Positions 35,419 through 45,240 of a stretch of 64,000 bases of DNA are shown piece by piece. This DNA comes from Salinarimonas soli. Lineage in GTDB: Bacteria > Pseudomonadota > Alphaproteobacteria > Rhizobiales > Beijerinckiaceae. The notes below the pieces were generated by a model. It saw nothing but the letters and a program-made list of their open reading frames with translations, had not been told where the DNA came from and ran no database searches. The stretch is from assembly GCF_008386575.1 (NCBI RefSeq), contig NZ_VUOA01000037.1, positions 79,011-143,010 of the forward strand, in the 5' to 3' direction. The translations under genes and the position numbers were made by a program. Position 1 is the stretch's first letter. Each line of letters opens with the position of its first letter.

Positions 35419-36150
35419 TTAGCCCTCCGCCCGCGTGCTCCAGCGGCGATAGACGAGCGGGACGAGGGCGAGCGCCGCAAGGCCCAGCAATGCGCCGATC
35501 ACCTCCGGCGTGAGCACGCCTTTGGCGGAAAAGCTCTCGCCCCGGTCAAAGACGCTGCCGAGCCCGGCCCCCACGCTCGCATAGACGACGCTCCCGGGCA
35601 CGATGCCGAGGGCCGTCCCGATCACGTAGGCGCGAAGCGGCACGCCCAGGAAGGCACAGGCCAGGTTGACGACGAAGAACGGGAACAGCGGCACGATCCG
35701 CAGCACGAGGAGGTAGCTCAGCGCGTCGCGCCTGAAGCCCTCCGCCATCCGCCCGGCGGCACCGCCGACCCGTGCCCGCAATGCATCGCCGAAGGCCGTT
35801 CGCGCGACGAGAAACAGGATGGTCGCGCCGATGGTGGCCCCTACGACCGCGAGGGCCGCGCCCGTGGCCGTGCCGAACAGGAAGCCGCCCGTGACGGTGA
35901 GGATGAGGGCGCCGGGCAGCGACACGGCGATGGCGGCCGCATAGGCGCCCAGATAGGCCAGGGCGGCAAGCCCGCGATGCGCCGCCACGAAGTCGGCGAG
36001 AGCCGCCCGGTGCTCCTTGAGCGCGTCGAAGGAGATCAAGTGGTGAAGGTCGAGCGCGAGTGCGAAAGCTCCCACGAGCGCGAGCGCAACGATGGGCAGC
36101 ACGCGTTTCCGCGAGCGCCCGTGCCCCCGCGCTTCGGTCGGCTCACGCAT
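35419..36150 (-). CDS. TVP38/TMEM64 family membrane protein
   Basis: A 243-residue membrane protein of the DedA-related VTT superfamily. It has about five to six hydrophobic segments, with the family core ALILTVTGGFLFGTATGAALAVVGATIGATILFLVARTAFG (about residues 81-121) and LRIVPLFPFFVVNLACAFLGVPLRAYVIGTALGIVPGSVVYASVGAG (about 149-195), which contains the conserved Arg-Pro-Phe-Asn features. Members are thought to act in lipid or membrane homeostasis. Upstream of the photolyase on the same strand. Confidence 0.87.
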   Translation of the reverse strand: MREPTEARGHGRSRKRVLPIVALALVGAFALALDLHHLISFDALKEHRAALADFVAAHRGLAALAYLGAYAAAIAVSLPGALILTVTGGFLFGTATGAALAVVGATIGATILFLVARTAFGDALRARVGGAAGRMAEGFRRDALSYLLVLRIVPLFPFFVVNLACAFLGVPLRAYVIGTALGIVPGSVVYASVGAGLGSVFDRGESFSAKGVLTPEVIGALLGLAALALVPLVYRRWSTRAEG

Positions 36151-36329
36151 GACACACGCCCTCTCACACCGGACATCACTCGACCGGAGCGGCCGGGGCG
36201 GGTCAAGGTGGATGCGAACACGATTCGGGTAGTTTTGGGGAGGTGAGGTCGCCGGGGCGCCTCAGACAACGTCGCCCGGCCGGCGAGAGGAGTCGATCCA
36301 ATTCGCCTGACCGCTAAGCTGAGCAAATC

Positions 36330-36482
36330 TCAGGCATCGCTTCGCAGCGGAACCAGGACGAGCTCCCCATGCGCCTTAAAAGCTTTGGGCAGGTGGGCCT
36401 GATCGGCCCAACGGCGAGCGTCAGACGGGGCGACCTTAAGAAGCTGAGCCAGCTCGAGATAGGTCATCCAACGGCTTTGCAT
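36330..36482 (-). CDS. Small helix-turn-helix protein (excisionase/MerR-like)
   Basis: A 50-residue protein: MTYLELAQLLKVAPSDARRWADQAHLPKAF resembles the winged-helix fold of excisionase/MerR-type small DNA-binding proteins, and the wing would be GELVLVPL. The strong Shine-Dalgarno AGGAGGG lies 7 nt before the ATG at 36482, so the longer frame is not used. Its target is unknown. It lies between the TVP38 and ManC genes, in the polysaccharide locus. Confidence 0.6.
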   Translation of the reverse strand: MQSRWMTYLELAQLLKVAPSDARRWADQAHLPKAFKAHGELVLVPLRSDA

Positions 36483-36557
36483 CGCACCCTCCTGCTCAAA
36501 GGCGGATGGACAATCACCTCTAAAGCTCAAGGTTCCCGTTCGCGATGCCGGTGCCGC

Positions 36558-37979
36558 TTAGCGGCCATAAACATCCTCGACGCGGATGATGTCGTCCTCG
36601 CCCGTGTAGCTGCCCACTTGAACCTCGATCAATTCGAGCGGGATGCGGCCGGGGTTCGTCAGGCGGTGGATGCATCCGATCGGCAGGTAGACGGCCTCGT
36701 TCTCGTGAACGAGAACCACACGGTCGTCGACGGTCACCTCCGCCGTGCCGCGCACGACGACCCAATGCTCGGCCCGGTGGTAGTGCTTCTGCAGCGACAA
36801 GCGGCCGCCCGGCTTGACCATGATCCGCTTCACCTGGAAGCGCTGGCCGATGTCGATCCGCTGGTACCAGCCCCAAGGCCGGTACATTCGTAGGTGCTCG
36901 TCCGCCTCGCGGTGATGCTTGGCCTTCAGCGAGGCGACGAGGTCCTTGACCTGCCCGGATCGTTCCCGCGATGTGACGAGGACCGCGTCGGGGGTCGAAA
37001 CGACGACAACGTCGTCGATCCCGACCACGGCGGTAAGAAGCCCTTCCGAGTGGACGAGGCTGTTGCGCGTCGCGACGACCTCCACATTGCCGCGCACGGC
37101 ATTGCCGTCTCCGTCCCTCGGCGACGCATCCCACAGGGCATCCCACGTGCCGATGTCGGACCAGGAGAACGACACGGGAAGGACACCTGCCCGTGTCGTT
37201 TTCTCCATTAGGGCGTAGTCTATCGACGTCTTGGGGGCGCGGGAGAACTCCTCCTCGTGCAGGCGTACGAAATCGAGGTCGATCGTGGCGCGCTCGACAG
37301 CGGCGCGTGCCGCCGCCAGGATGGCCGGAGCATGGGCCTCGAGCTCGGTGATCATCACGTCGGCGCGAAACAGGAAGTAGCCGGAATTCCAGAGGAAGCC
37401 CTCGTCAATGTAGCGCTGCGCGGTGGCGGCGTCGGGCTTCTCGACGAAGCTGGCGACCTGGAATGCGTTTGTGCCCTCTACCGGCGTTCCAGTCGCGATA
37501 TAGCCATAGGCGGTCGCAGGTTGGGTGGGACGGACGCCGAGCGTCATGACGAGGCCGAGGTGCGCCGTGCCGGACGCCTCGCGGCAGGCGTCGACGAAGG
37601 TCTCTGGGTCGCTGATGACATGGTCGGCAGCCATGATGAGCACGACTGCTTCCGGATCACGCTGGGCCGCGTGGCAGGCCGCGACGGCAACCGCGGCGGC
37701 GGAGTCCCGGCGCATCGGCTCGAGCACGATGTCGGCTTGCACGCCCGCCTCAAGCAACTGCTCGGCGACGATGAACCGGGAATCCGCGGCGGTGACGACC
37801 GTCGGGCGAGCGAAGGTGGTGGCGTCGCTCACCCGCCGAGCGGTTGCCTGGAAGGTCGATTCCCCCTCCAGCAGCTCGATGAATTGCTTCGGCATGCTGT
37901 CGCGCGAAGCAGGCCATAGGCGCGTGCCCGAGCCGCCGCACATGATCACGGGATGGATGAGCTGAGACTTCTCTGGCAT
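36558..37979 (-). CDS. manC: Mannose-1-phosphate guanylyltransferase / mannose-6-phosphate isomerase
   Basis: A bifunctional enzyme of 473 residues (AlgA/ManC type) that supplies GDP-mannose. The N-terminal nucleotidyltransferase has VIMCGGSGTRLWPASRDSMPKQF (residues 10-32) and FVEKPDAATAQRYIDEGFLWNSGYFLF (about 173-199). The C-terminal cupin (type II phosphomannose isomerase) has RPWGWYQRIDIGQRFQVKRIMVKPGG, then LSLQKHYHRAEHWVVVRGTAEV (about 360-410). The ATG at 37979 gives the normal family length. It feeds Gmd at 42626-43705. Confidence 0.94.
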   Translation of the reverse strand: MPEKSQLIHPVIMCGGSGTRLWPASRDSMPKQFIELLEGESTFQATARRVSDATTFARPTVVTAADSRFIVAEQLLEAGVQADIVLEPMRRDSAAAVAVAACHAAQRDPEAVVLIMAADHVISDPETFVDACREASGTAHLGLVMTLGVRPTQPATAYGYIATGTPVEGTNAFQVASFVEKPDAATAQRYIDEGFLWNSGYFLFRADVMITELEAHAPAILAAARAAVERATIDLDFVRLHEEEFSRAPKTSIDYALMEKTTRAGVLPVSFSWSDIGTWDALWDASPRDGDGNAVRGNVEVVATRNSLVHSEGLLTAVVGIDDVVVVSTPDAVLVTSRERSGQVKDLVASLKAKHHREADEHLRMYRPWGWYQRIDIGQRFQVKRIMVKPGGRLSLQKHYHRAEHWVVVRGTAEVTVDDRVVLVHENEAVYLPIGCIHRLTNPGRIPLELIEVQVGSYTGEDDIIRVEDVYGR

Positions 37980-38350
37980 CGGCCCGCGACCTCGCTTCGG
38001 CATTGCGGGAGGTAGCGCCTCAAGGCCTTGGCAGTCAACGCGCGCGGGCGCGCCCGGCGCCCGGGCGGCGCGAGACCCTGCAAAGCGCCCTCCATAGGCC
38101 ATCGAGGGCGTTACGCGCCGAGGTCTCATACGCCCTGAGCCGCCGAACTCCGCCCTTCATCGGTTGTCGGGCCCGGCGTTGACGATAGCGCGCGATTTGT
38201 GCCACGACGGCACGAAGTCCGCGGGGCTGACCTTCGGGTTGGTAGCCTCGACCAAATCGGCATAGGACGCTCAGGTCAGCGGATCGAATCGAGTTCGGCC
38301 GTGCGGCGCGTTCGATCTTAGAGTCGATTCGATCGTTTAGGCCATTTCTC
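37980..38350. other. Intergenic region with an 11-bp inverted repeat
   Basis: 371 bases without a convincing gene between divergent manC and a glycosyltransferase. It contains GATCGAATCGA (38282-38292) and its exact complement TCGATTCGATC (38324-38334), 31 nt apart and ending 16 nt before the glycosyltransferase ATG. This could be an operator pair or an mRNA leader stem. The short frames here have no family or codon signal. Confidence 0.5.
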
Positions 38351-39487
38351 ATGGTGAGACATCCTCAAAAAATACTGGTGGTATACTGGGGTCGCCGGGG
38401 TCTTAATGCCCTGGTTCATGAGATTTTAGGTGCCTTCGGCAGGCGAGGCGATACGGATTATCTGGTGTCGCTCTCTCGTCATAACTCCGACTTGCCCGCT
38501 TTCGCCGTCTTAGGTGGCAGGATTGTCCTCGCCGATATTTTTCAGCGCAGTCCAGGTGCGCTGAACCTGGCGCGGCTGCGCGCGCTCCGGCGCAGCGTGG
38601 CGGCCCTCGTCCGGGAGCAGGGAATCACCGACGTCGTGACGTTGATGCCACACGTGTGGTCCTTCGCGGTATCCTCCGCCTTCCGGGAAGGCGGCGCTCG
38701 TTACCATACGGTGATCCACGATGCGATCCGTCATCCCGGTGACGGAACCGGGGTCGTACTGCCGCTGCTTCTCCGGGACGCGCTGACGGCCGATACCGTT
38801 TTCACGCTAAGCGAAGGGGTGGCAGCGGAATTGCAGCGCCGGCAAGGGATCGAGGCGTCCCGTCTCAAGGTGCTGTTCCACCCGGCAACGGGGCCGGCCA
38901 ATCTCGCACCGGTCGCCCCGCCTGCCGGAGAACCCTGGCGCTTCCTGTTCTTGGGGCGGATCATGCCCTACAAGGGCCTTCCCCTGTTCGTCGACATGGT
39001 CTCCCGTCTGCGAGCCGAAGGACGGGCCGTGGAAGCGACGGTCATGGGCGAAGGGGGTCTTGGCTCAAATGAGGCGGCGCTTGCCGCGCTCGGCGCGAAG
39101 GTCGTCAATCGGTGGGTGAGTGACGCGGAGATCGCCTCCGCTTTGCGCGAGCATCACGCTCTGGTGCTCTCTCATATCGAAGCCAGCCAGTCCGGTGTCG
39201 CTGCGACGGCGCTCGGTGCGGGGCTTCCCGTGATCGCGACCCCCGTGGGCGGCTTGAAGGAGCAAGTGCGCGACCGGACGACCGGGCTTCTGGCTCGCGA
39301 AGCCAATGCCGCCGCGCTTGCCGAAGCGGCACGGGAGATGATGGACGTGCCAGGCTTGCACTCCCGGCTTGCGTCTGGCGCTGCCGCGGCGTGCGCCACG
39401 ACGTCAGGCGACGCCTTCGTTGAAGCGCTCTTGTCCGCTCTGGCGAGGGGCCCCGATCATGCCAGTGCGGCGAGGAGCCGGGCATAG
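38351..39487 (+). CDS. Glycosyltransferase family 4 protein
   Basis: A 378-residue GT-B glycosyltransferase. The donor domain has PWRFLFLGRIMPYKGLPLFVDMVSRL (about residues 196-221), EGGLGSNEAALAALGAKVVNRWVSDAEIASAL (about 236-267) and HIEASQSGVAATALGAGLPVIATPVGGLKEQV (about 276-307), the GT4 E-x7-E region. The N-terminal region (VVYWGRRGLNALVHEI) resembles acceptor domains of exopolysaccharide GTs. Its 3' end overlaps the convergent glycosyltransferase by 31 nt. Confidence 0.85.
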   Translation: MVRHPQKILVVYWGRRGLNALVHEILGAFGRRGDTDYLVSLSRHNSDLPAFAVLGGRIVLADIFQRSPGALNLARLRALRRSVAALVREQGITDVVTLMPHVWSFAVSSAFREGGARYHTVIHDAIRHPGDGTGVVLPLLLRDALTADTVFTLSEGVAAELQRRQGIEASRLKVLFHPATGPANLAPVAPPAGEPWRFLFLGRIMPYKGLPLFVDMVSRLRAEGRAVEATVMGEGGLGSNEAALAALGAKVVNRWVSDAEIASALREHHALVLSHIEASQSGVAATALGAGLPVIATPVGGLKEQVRDRTTGLLAREANAAALAEAAREMMDVPGLHSRLASGAAAACATTSGDAFVEALLSALARGPDHASAARSRA

Positions 39488-41673
39488 GCTCCGCTCATCG
39501 CGTCGAGCGTATTCGGTCCTGCATTGAAGCGCGCGCCGATCGCGTAGCGGCTTTCCGGCGTCGCCAGTCCGGTCTTCACCGCTCCCGCGATCCGATCGGC
39601 AAGATCTAGCGGCCGGGCGGCTGGTACCAGGACACCGTCGATCCCGTCCTTGACGACGAGGGCGATGTCGCCGACGTCGGTTGCAGCAACCGGGCAGCCC
39701 GCCGCGAGCGCCTCAAGCACGATCAGGGGCAGGCCCTCGACGGCCGACGTCAGCACGAGCATGTCGGCTGCGGTAAGCAGGGCTGCGATCCGCGCAGGCG
39801 TCACGTGGCCCGCAAACGTGATCGCGTCGAGTGCGCCCTCGCGTACGGCAAGTGCGCGAACATCGTCGGCAAGCGGGCCATCGCCGGCTATGACGGCGCG
39901 CAACCTGAGCCGGCGCTGCAATGCGGCGACGATTTGGACGAATGCGTCGGGTCGCTTTTCAATGCCAAGACGGCCAGCCCAGATGAGGACAATCTCTTGC
40001 GGCCCGAACCCAAACTCCGCGCGCAGTCCCGCGCGCCGCTCCGTCGCGGCGGCAAAGGGCGCCGCGTCGATGCCGTTTGGAATATAGGTCACGGAGGATG
40101 GCGGAACGCCGGCGCCCGTCAGAAGCCTCTCCACCTGCCGCGAGATCGCGACATGGTGGTCGAGAGTTGCGCCTGCGTTCATCGCGGCGCGAAAGACCGA
40201 GTCCGGGACCTCGTTGTGGATGACGTTGATGGCCGCAACACGATGCGACGCGCGCGCCTTGACGTCCGCAAGCGAGTTCAGGAACCAGGCCGAGCCCGAC
40301 GAGAGGATGTGAGTGACAGCTCGGCTGGCCACCAGGTGATTGAGGAATGGCCGGCGCCAAGCCTCGTCCAGGAATCCGTCGAGGTGGAAAATTTCGGTGC
40401 TCGCGGCGCGGAACGCGTCCGTCATGAGGTGCGGGTCGGCCTCCGTCGTGACGATCACGATCCGCCAGGCCGGCGCCAGCGTGCGCAGGATCGATAACAA
40501 TAAGGCTTCCGCGCCTCCGCGTCGCAGCCAAGCGGTCACGACGAGCAGCCCCGGACGGCGGTCCGCAGCGACAGCGGGCGTCAGCGTCCTGAACATGGCG
40601 TCCGGGTCCCGCTGCGGGCCGCCGAGGCCGCGCAGGGTCCGGCGAAGGGCAGGATCGTCAAACGCAGGGGCATTGAGCGCGCGGATGCGGCCGTGCAACT
40701 CGTCGTGCATGTCCTTGGCGTCATGCGTCATCGTGCGGCCATGGCGCCGATGCAGGAAAAGGGCGTGAGCGATCGCCCGGCCACGCCGGCCGAGGCGTGC
40801 GAGCCGGATCCAGAACTCCCAGTCCTCGAAGCCCCCGCGCATGGCGGTGGAATAGCCTCCCGCCTCCCGCCAATCGTCGCGCCGGAAAACCGCGCTTACT
40901 GGCGTGAAGTTGGCGACCAGGGCCTCCTGGATGTCGAAGTCGTGTGTCTGCCAGACCTCGTCCACATCCCCGAAGAAGCGCACGTGCGAATAGGCGAAGC
41001 CTATGCTGGCGTCTGCCATCATCACTGCGATGGCGGCCTCAAGGTACGTGGGGTCGATCAGGTCGTCGGCGTCGAGACAGCAGACATACTCACCGCGTGC
41101 CACCGCAATCCCGGAGTTGCGCGCCGATGACAGCCCCTGATTCGTCTGCCGGATCAGTGTGATGCCACCCTCTCGGGCTAGGCCGTCCAGCACCTCGACG
41201 GTTGCGGCGTCGGTCGACCCGTCGTCCACCACGACGATCTCGAACGAGGAGATAGTCTGCGCTTGTGCGGAGCGGACGGCCTCGGCGACGAAGCGTCCAT
41301 AGTTGTAGCAGGGGATCACGACACTCGCGAGCAACGGAGCATCGGGCGAGGGATAGCGCCAGGCCGACTTCGGGACGAGCGTTGCGTTCGGACCAAGCCT
41401 TTGCGTCGGAGCGTCGATCGCAAGCGTCGCGCTGCGCCTCCGCTTGCGTGTTGCGAGAAAGGGCAGCGCCCGGCGGGCGGCCTTTCTCGTTCCCTGCGTC
41501 AGTAGGGCCTCCACCTCCCCGTACCGGCCTTGGTCGATCAGGCCGACAAGGTATCTCGCGCTCCCGCGCAGGCTCGGGCTTGCGCCACCGGCCGCGTTGT
41601 CAACGAAGCGCAGGACTGCCCTGAGGCACCGATGTTGAAGGCGCTTGCCGGAACTGTGTGCGCTGCTCGCCAC
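39457..41673 (-). CDS. Two-domain glycosyltransferase (GT2 + GT4)
   Basis: A 738-residue fusion. The N-terminal GT2/GT-A domain has SVVIPCYNYGRFVAEAVRSA (about residues 117-136), FEIVVVDDGSTD and CLDADDLIDPTYLEAA (about 200-215). The C-terminal GT4/GT-B domain starts with LLVVTAWLRRGGAEALLLSILRTL (about 375-398) and has IWAGRLGIEKRPDAFVQIVAAL (about 565-586) and VLTSAVEGLPLIVLEALAAGCPVAATDVG (about 645-673). One protein could therefore add two residues. It lies directly downstream (minus strand) of gmd and fcl, so one activity may handle GDP-fucose or mannose; inference. Confidence 0.87.
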   Translation of the reverse strand: MASSAHSSGKRLQHRCLRAVLRFVDNAAGGASPSLRGSARYLVGLIDQGRYGEVEALLTQGTRKAARRALPFLATRKRRRSATLAIDAPTQRLGPNATLVPKSAWRYPSPDAPLLASVVIPCYNYGRFVAEAVRSAQAQTISSFEIVVVDDGSTDAATVEVLDGLAREGGITLIRQTNQGLSSARNSGIAVARGEYVCCLDADDLIDPTYLEAAIAVMMADASIGFAYSHVRFFGDVDEVWQTHDFDIQEALVANFTPVSAVFRRDDWREAGGYSTAMRGGFEDWEFWIRLARLGRRGRAIAHALFLHRRHGRTMTHDAKDMHDELHGRIRALNAPAFDDPALRRTLRGLGGPQRDPDAMFRTLTPAVAADRRPGLLVVTAWLRRGGAEALLLSILRTLAPAWRIVIVTTEADPHLMTDAFRAASTEIFHLDGFLDEAWRRPFLNHLVASRAVTHILSSGSAWFLNSLADVKARASHRVAAINVIHNEVPDSVFRAAMNAGATLDHHVAISRQVERLLTGAGVPPSSVTYIPNGIDAAPFAAATERRAGLRAEFGFGPQEIVLIWAGRLGIEKRPDAFVQIVAALQRRLRLRAVIAGDGPLADDVRALAVREGALDAITFAGHVTPARIAALLTAADMLVLTSAVEGLPLIVLEALAAGCPVAATDVGDIALVVKDGIDGVLVPAARPLDLADRIAGAVKTGLATPESRYAIGARFNAGPNTLDAMSGAYARLLAALA

Positions 41674-41685
41674 GAGGGTCTCTTG

Positions 41686-42639
41686 TCACGCTGCGCGCCG
41701 GCTCTCCGACAGAAAATCCGCGTATGCCTGTCGCAGTCCGTCCGCCAAAGAGGTCGACGCTTTCCAGCCGAGCCCGGTGAGGCGCGTCACATCGACAAGC
41801 TTGCGAGGGGTTCCGTCGGGTTTCGATGCATCGAAAGTGATAGCGCCCGTGTAACCGACCGTGGCTGCGATGAGCTCGGCCAGCTCGCGGATCGTCACGT
41901 CGCGCCCGACGCCGATATTGACTAAGCCATCATCGGAGTAGGACTTCATGAGGTGGACGCAGGCGTCCGCAAGGTCCTCCGAGTAGAGGAACTCGCGTCG
42001 CGGCGTGCCCGATCCCCAGACAGCCATGCTCGGCGCGCCGGAGACCTTCGCTTCGTGGAACCGCCTGATCAGGGCCGGCACAACGTGGCTGTTCTCGGGA
42101 TGGTAGTTGTCGCCCAGCCCGTAAAGGTTCGTCGGCATCACGCTGATGAAGTCCCGGCCGTACTGTCGCCGGTAGCTTTCGGCTAGCTTGATCCCGGCGA
42201 TCTTCGCGATGGCATAGGGCTCGTTCGTCGGCTCGAGCGGCCCCTGCAACATTTGCCCCTCATCCATCGGCTGATGCGCAAGCTTCGGGTAGATACAGGT
42301 CGAGCCGAGAAACATCAGCTTCTCAGTGCCGAACTGGTGCGCGGCGTGGATCACGTTCAAGGCAATGGCGAGGTTGTCGTAAATGAACTCCGCCCGCATC
42401 ACGTTGTTGGCGTGGATGCCGCCCACCTTGGCTGCAGCGAGGAACACCGCCTGCGGCCGGTTCGCCTCGAACCAACGATCAACCTGAGCCTGATTGCGAA
42501 GGTCGACCTCCCCCCGCGCGCTGGTCTGAACTATGCAGTTCTCGCGCGCAAGGCGTCGTACGATGGCACCACCCACCATTCCGCGATGGCCGGCGACGTA
42601 GACCTTTTTCCCCGCGAGCCGGTACTCAGCTCCCAGCAT
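41686..42639 (-). CDS. fcl: GDP-L-fucose synthase
   Basis: A 317-residue epimerase-reductase that converts GDP-4-keto-6-deoxymannose to GDP-L-fucose. The NADP motif is [16 protein letters not shown] (about residues 13-28), the catalytic Ser/Cys region is [22 protein letters not shown] (about 105-126), and the Tyr-Lys pair is YAIAK (about 137). The ATG at 42639 follows GGGAGAGAG and overlaps the end of gmd by 14 nt, so translation is probably coupled. Length is normal. Confidence 0.94.
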   Translation of the reverse strand: MLGAEYRLAGKKVYVAGHRGMVGGAIVRRLARENCIVQTSARGEVDLRNQAQVDRWFEANRPQAVFLAAAKVGGIHANNVMRAEFIYDNLAIALNVIHAAHQFGTEKLMFLGSTCIYPKLAHQPMDEGQMLQGPLEPTNEPYAIAKIAGIKLAESYRRQYGRDFISVMPTNLYGLGDNYHPENSHVVPALIRRFHEAKVSGAPSMAVWGSGTPRREFLYSEDLADACVHLMKSYSDDGLVNIGVGRDVTIRELAELIAATVGYTGAITFDASKPDGTPRKLVDVTRLTGLGWKASTSLADGLRQAYADFLSESRRAA

Positions 42640-43705
42640 TGGCTCTCTCCCGCACCGCCGTGGCGTGGTCGGCCGCAACCATATCGCGCACCAGTTCGCG
42701 GAAGCTGATCTCCGGGCTCCAGCCGAGTTGCTGCCGCGCCTTCGTCGGGTCGCCCAGCAGGAGATCCACCTCCGTCGGCCGAAAGTAGCGCGGATCGATT
42801 CGGACCACCGTCTTACCGGAAGCCGAATCAACGCCAGTCTCGTCGACACCCTCGCCTTGCCACTCGATCGTGCGCCCAAGCTCGGCGAAGGACATTTCCA
42901 CAAATTCGCGCACCGTGCGGGTCTCTCCGGTCGCGAGGACGTAGTCGTCCGGCTTCGGCGCCTGCATGATCATCCACATCCCGCGGACATAGTCCTTCGC
43001 GTGCCCCCAATCGCGTTTGGCGTCGAGGTTGCCAAGATAGAGGCAGTCGTCCAGGCCGACCTCGATCCGCGCCGCGCCGCGCGTAATTTTGCGCGTGACG
43101 AAGGTCTCGCCCCGGATAGGGCTCTCGTGGTTGAACAGGATGCCGTTCGAGGCGTGCATCCCGTAAGCCTCGCGGTAGTTCACCGTGATCCAGTAGCCGT
43201 ACAGCTTTGCGACGGCATAGGGCGAACGGGGGTAGAACGGCGTGCTCTCGCGCTGGGGTACTTCCTGAACCAGGCCGTAAAGCTCAGAAGTCGAGGCCTG
43301 GTAGAACCGCGTCTGCTTCTCCATCCCAAGGATGCGGATCGCCTCGAGGAGACGCAGGACGCCGATGCCGTCCGCGTTGGCGGTGTATTCCGGGCTCTCG
43401 AAGCTGACCGCCACGTGGCTTTGAGCGGCGAGGTTGTAGATCTCCGTCGGGCGCACCTCCTGCATCAGGCGGATGAGGTTGGTCGAGTCCGTCATGTCTC
43501 CGTAGTGGAGATGGAACCGGGCGCCTTCGGTATGTGGGTCTTGATAGAGATGGTCGATGCGCTGCGTGTTGAACGACGACGAGCGCCGCTTGACGCCATG
43601 GACCTCATAGCCTTTGGCGAGCAGCAACTCGGCGAGGTAAGCTCCGTCCTGTCCTGTCACGCCCGTCACGAGGGCGACGCGCTTCTCGGTCGATGTCCAC
43701 GTCAT
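42626..43705 (-). CDS. gmd: GDP-mannose 4,6-dehydratase
   Basis: A 359-residue NADP-dependent dehydratase. The signatures are [41 protein letters not shown] (two stretches, about residues 14-54), [54 protein letters not shown] (catalytic Ser/Glu, then YAVAK, about 135-176) and [16 protein letters not shown]. It uses GDP-mannose from ManC and feeds Fcl. It is first in a three-gene minus-strand unit with fcl and the two-domain glycosyltransferase. Confidence 0.96.
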   Translation of the reverse strand: MTWTSTEKRVALVTGVTGQDGAYLAELLLAKGYEVHGVKRRSSSFNTQRIDHLYQDPHTEGARFHLHYGDMTDSTNLIRLMQEVRPTEIYNLAAQSHVAVSFESPEYTANADGIGVLRLLEAIRILGMEKQTRFYQASTSELYGLVQEVPQRESTPFYPRSPYAVAKLYGYWITVNYREAYGMHASNGILFNHESPIRGETFVTRKITRGAARIEVGLDDCLYLGNLDAKRDWGHAKDYVRGMWMIMQAPKPDDYVLATGETRTVREFVEMSFAELGRTIEWQGEGVDETGVDSASGKTVVRIDPRYFRPTEVDLLLGDPTKARQQLGWSPEISFRELVRDMVAADHATAVRERANAGS

Positions 43706-44502
43706 TGCTGAGATGCATCCCGTTGTCGTCCGCCATGATGGGCAGGGAACTGCGGCCGAGAGAGCCGCGCCAACACTTCTTCGCTCCGCGCGGCGGGGTG
43801 CTCCTTATGGCGCGATTGATCGAAAGCTTCAAGGGTACGATGCGAGCCGTCTTACGACGGGCGGTTGTCAGACTTGCGTCGGGTCGACGCATGGGCGACT
43901 CGGTCTTCGAGCCACCTTCCGCTGTGCCCTGAAGATGTTGCGACAGCATCTCAAGCTATGCTGCGGACGCTAAGCTTCACCGAGAGGTCACGAATAGGTT
44001 CGAGCGCGCTCACGGATCGATCCGGGGAGCGCAGTTCAGGACTCCGCCGATGCGATCAGGGCAGTGACGGTCGGTCGATCCGTCGAGAGCTCACGTTCGC
44101 CCATTGCCCGATGCCTTCCCGCGAGTTGGTGTGTCCATCGGCAGAGATCTTCGAGGCCGGGAGGAGCGAACCCGAGGCCTGCAAAGCGCACGATCGGCGT
44201 CGTGGCGGTGCTCCTGATGGCTGCAAGCCCGGTAAGGCCGGGGGGACGGACGCGCGACGGCTCGGGAGCCAGCACGTTTCTGACGTGCTGGCCGCATTCA
44301 TCATTGACCGGTCCATCCTGGCCGAGGCCGCCCGAAAGGGTCTCCGGGCCACGCTCGCGGGCGTCCCTACGTCGAGCACGTGAAGCGGACTGCGGATGCC
44401 TCCAAGCGCCGAGACTTGCCCGCGCTCGGCCCGGCATCGTCCGATGTCAAGCACAATTCCTCGGACGATGCCAACCAAGACGCGCCCGCGGCTTTCGCGT
44501 TA
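43706..44502. other. 797-bp region without a convincing gene
   Basis: Lies between gmd and the methyltransferase that ends the large minus-strand operon. Several frames of 80-170 codons overlap on both strands, but none has a good Shine-Dalgarno together with plausible composition, and none is recognised. It includes a perfect 9-bp hairpin, CCAGCACGT / TTCTG / ACGTGCTGG at 44269-44291. It must hold the gmd promoter and the 3' end of the operon; remains of a lost gene are possible. Confidence 0.5.
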
Positions 44503-45174
44503 TTACGCCGGCTTCTTCGCCATCATATTGAGAGACAGAAACTCGCCGAAGGGTTCATGCGCCAGCGAGTTGTCCCAGAAGTCCGCACCGACGAAGTGCG
44601 GCTCATGCGGATACTCCTGCATGTCGATAAAGCCGATGTCGCGCATAATGTGTGCCATCCAGCAGAAATTCCAGCCAGTCTTATGGTAATCGTACTTATC
44701 CGTCTGGCCACCGTAGAGCAACCCGATCCAGGGAGAATGGCCGTCCTTCTGGAAGTGTTCCCAATTTTTGACGTATATCTTGACGATCCTGTCGATGTCC
44801 GGGACTGAAATCCGGATCGTCCCCCCCGGCGCCAGCACCCTAAACCAGGTTCTAAGCACTTCAGGCGCTTCTGCATGGGAAAAATGCTCAAGCACGTGGC
44901 ACGCGTATATGGAGCTGGCGTAGTTATCGGGAAACTCAGCAAGGGTGACAACGTTGTCGACGATGTCGACGGACGCCTGCTCCGTTATGTCGACGTTGCA
45001 GAACCCTGGTGCGCGGCGGCCACCACAACCTAGATGCAGGTCACGTGGGAAATCATGGATCGTCTTGGGAGGCGGCACTTCGGCAACCGGCACGTCAACC
45101 GGCGGTGTGTCGGCAGGTGGCGCGCTTGCAGGTGGTGCCTCGCGCTTCGCGCGGCTGAAAAGGGTATTAAACAT
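44503..45174 (-). CDS. Class I SAM-dependent methyltransferase
   Basis: A 223-residue methyltransferase with a Pro/Ala-rich N-terminal linker (residues about 15-40). The SAM-binding motif I is RDLHLGCGGRRAPGFCNVDIT (about 44-64), the acidic loop VDIVDNVVTLAEFPDNYASSIYACHVLEHF (about 69-98) holds the HxLEH signature, and motif IV is LAPGGTIRISVPDID. It is the last gene of the long minus-strand polysaccharide operon. It probably methylates a sugar of the chain or its end; substrate unknown. Confidence 0.82.
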   Translation of the reverse strand: MFNTLFSRAKREAPPASAPPADTPPVDVPVAEVPPPKTIHDFPRDLHLGCGGRRAPGFCNVDITEQASVDIVDNVVTLAEFPDNYASSIYACHVLEHFSHAEAPEVLRTWFRVLAPGGTIRISVPDIDRIVKIYVKNWEHFQKDGHSPWIGLLYGGQTDKYDYHKTGWNFCWMAHIMRDIGFIDMQEYPHEPHFVGADFWDNSLAHEPFGEFLSLNMMAKKPA

Positions 45175-45240
45175 TTTGAAGGCCCTGGCTCATGAACCGC
45201 AGCTAGGTAGCACGCCACCCGAGTAGAGGTTACCTGTAAA

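Noticed and set aside
44056-44478. Minus-strand frame of 140 codons in the 0.8-kb gap
   Set aside because: No Shine-Dalgarno, Arg/Ser/Pro-rich composition as in shadow frames, overlaps similar frames on both strands, no recognised motif.
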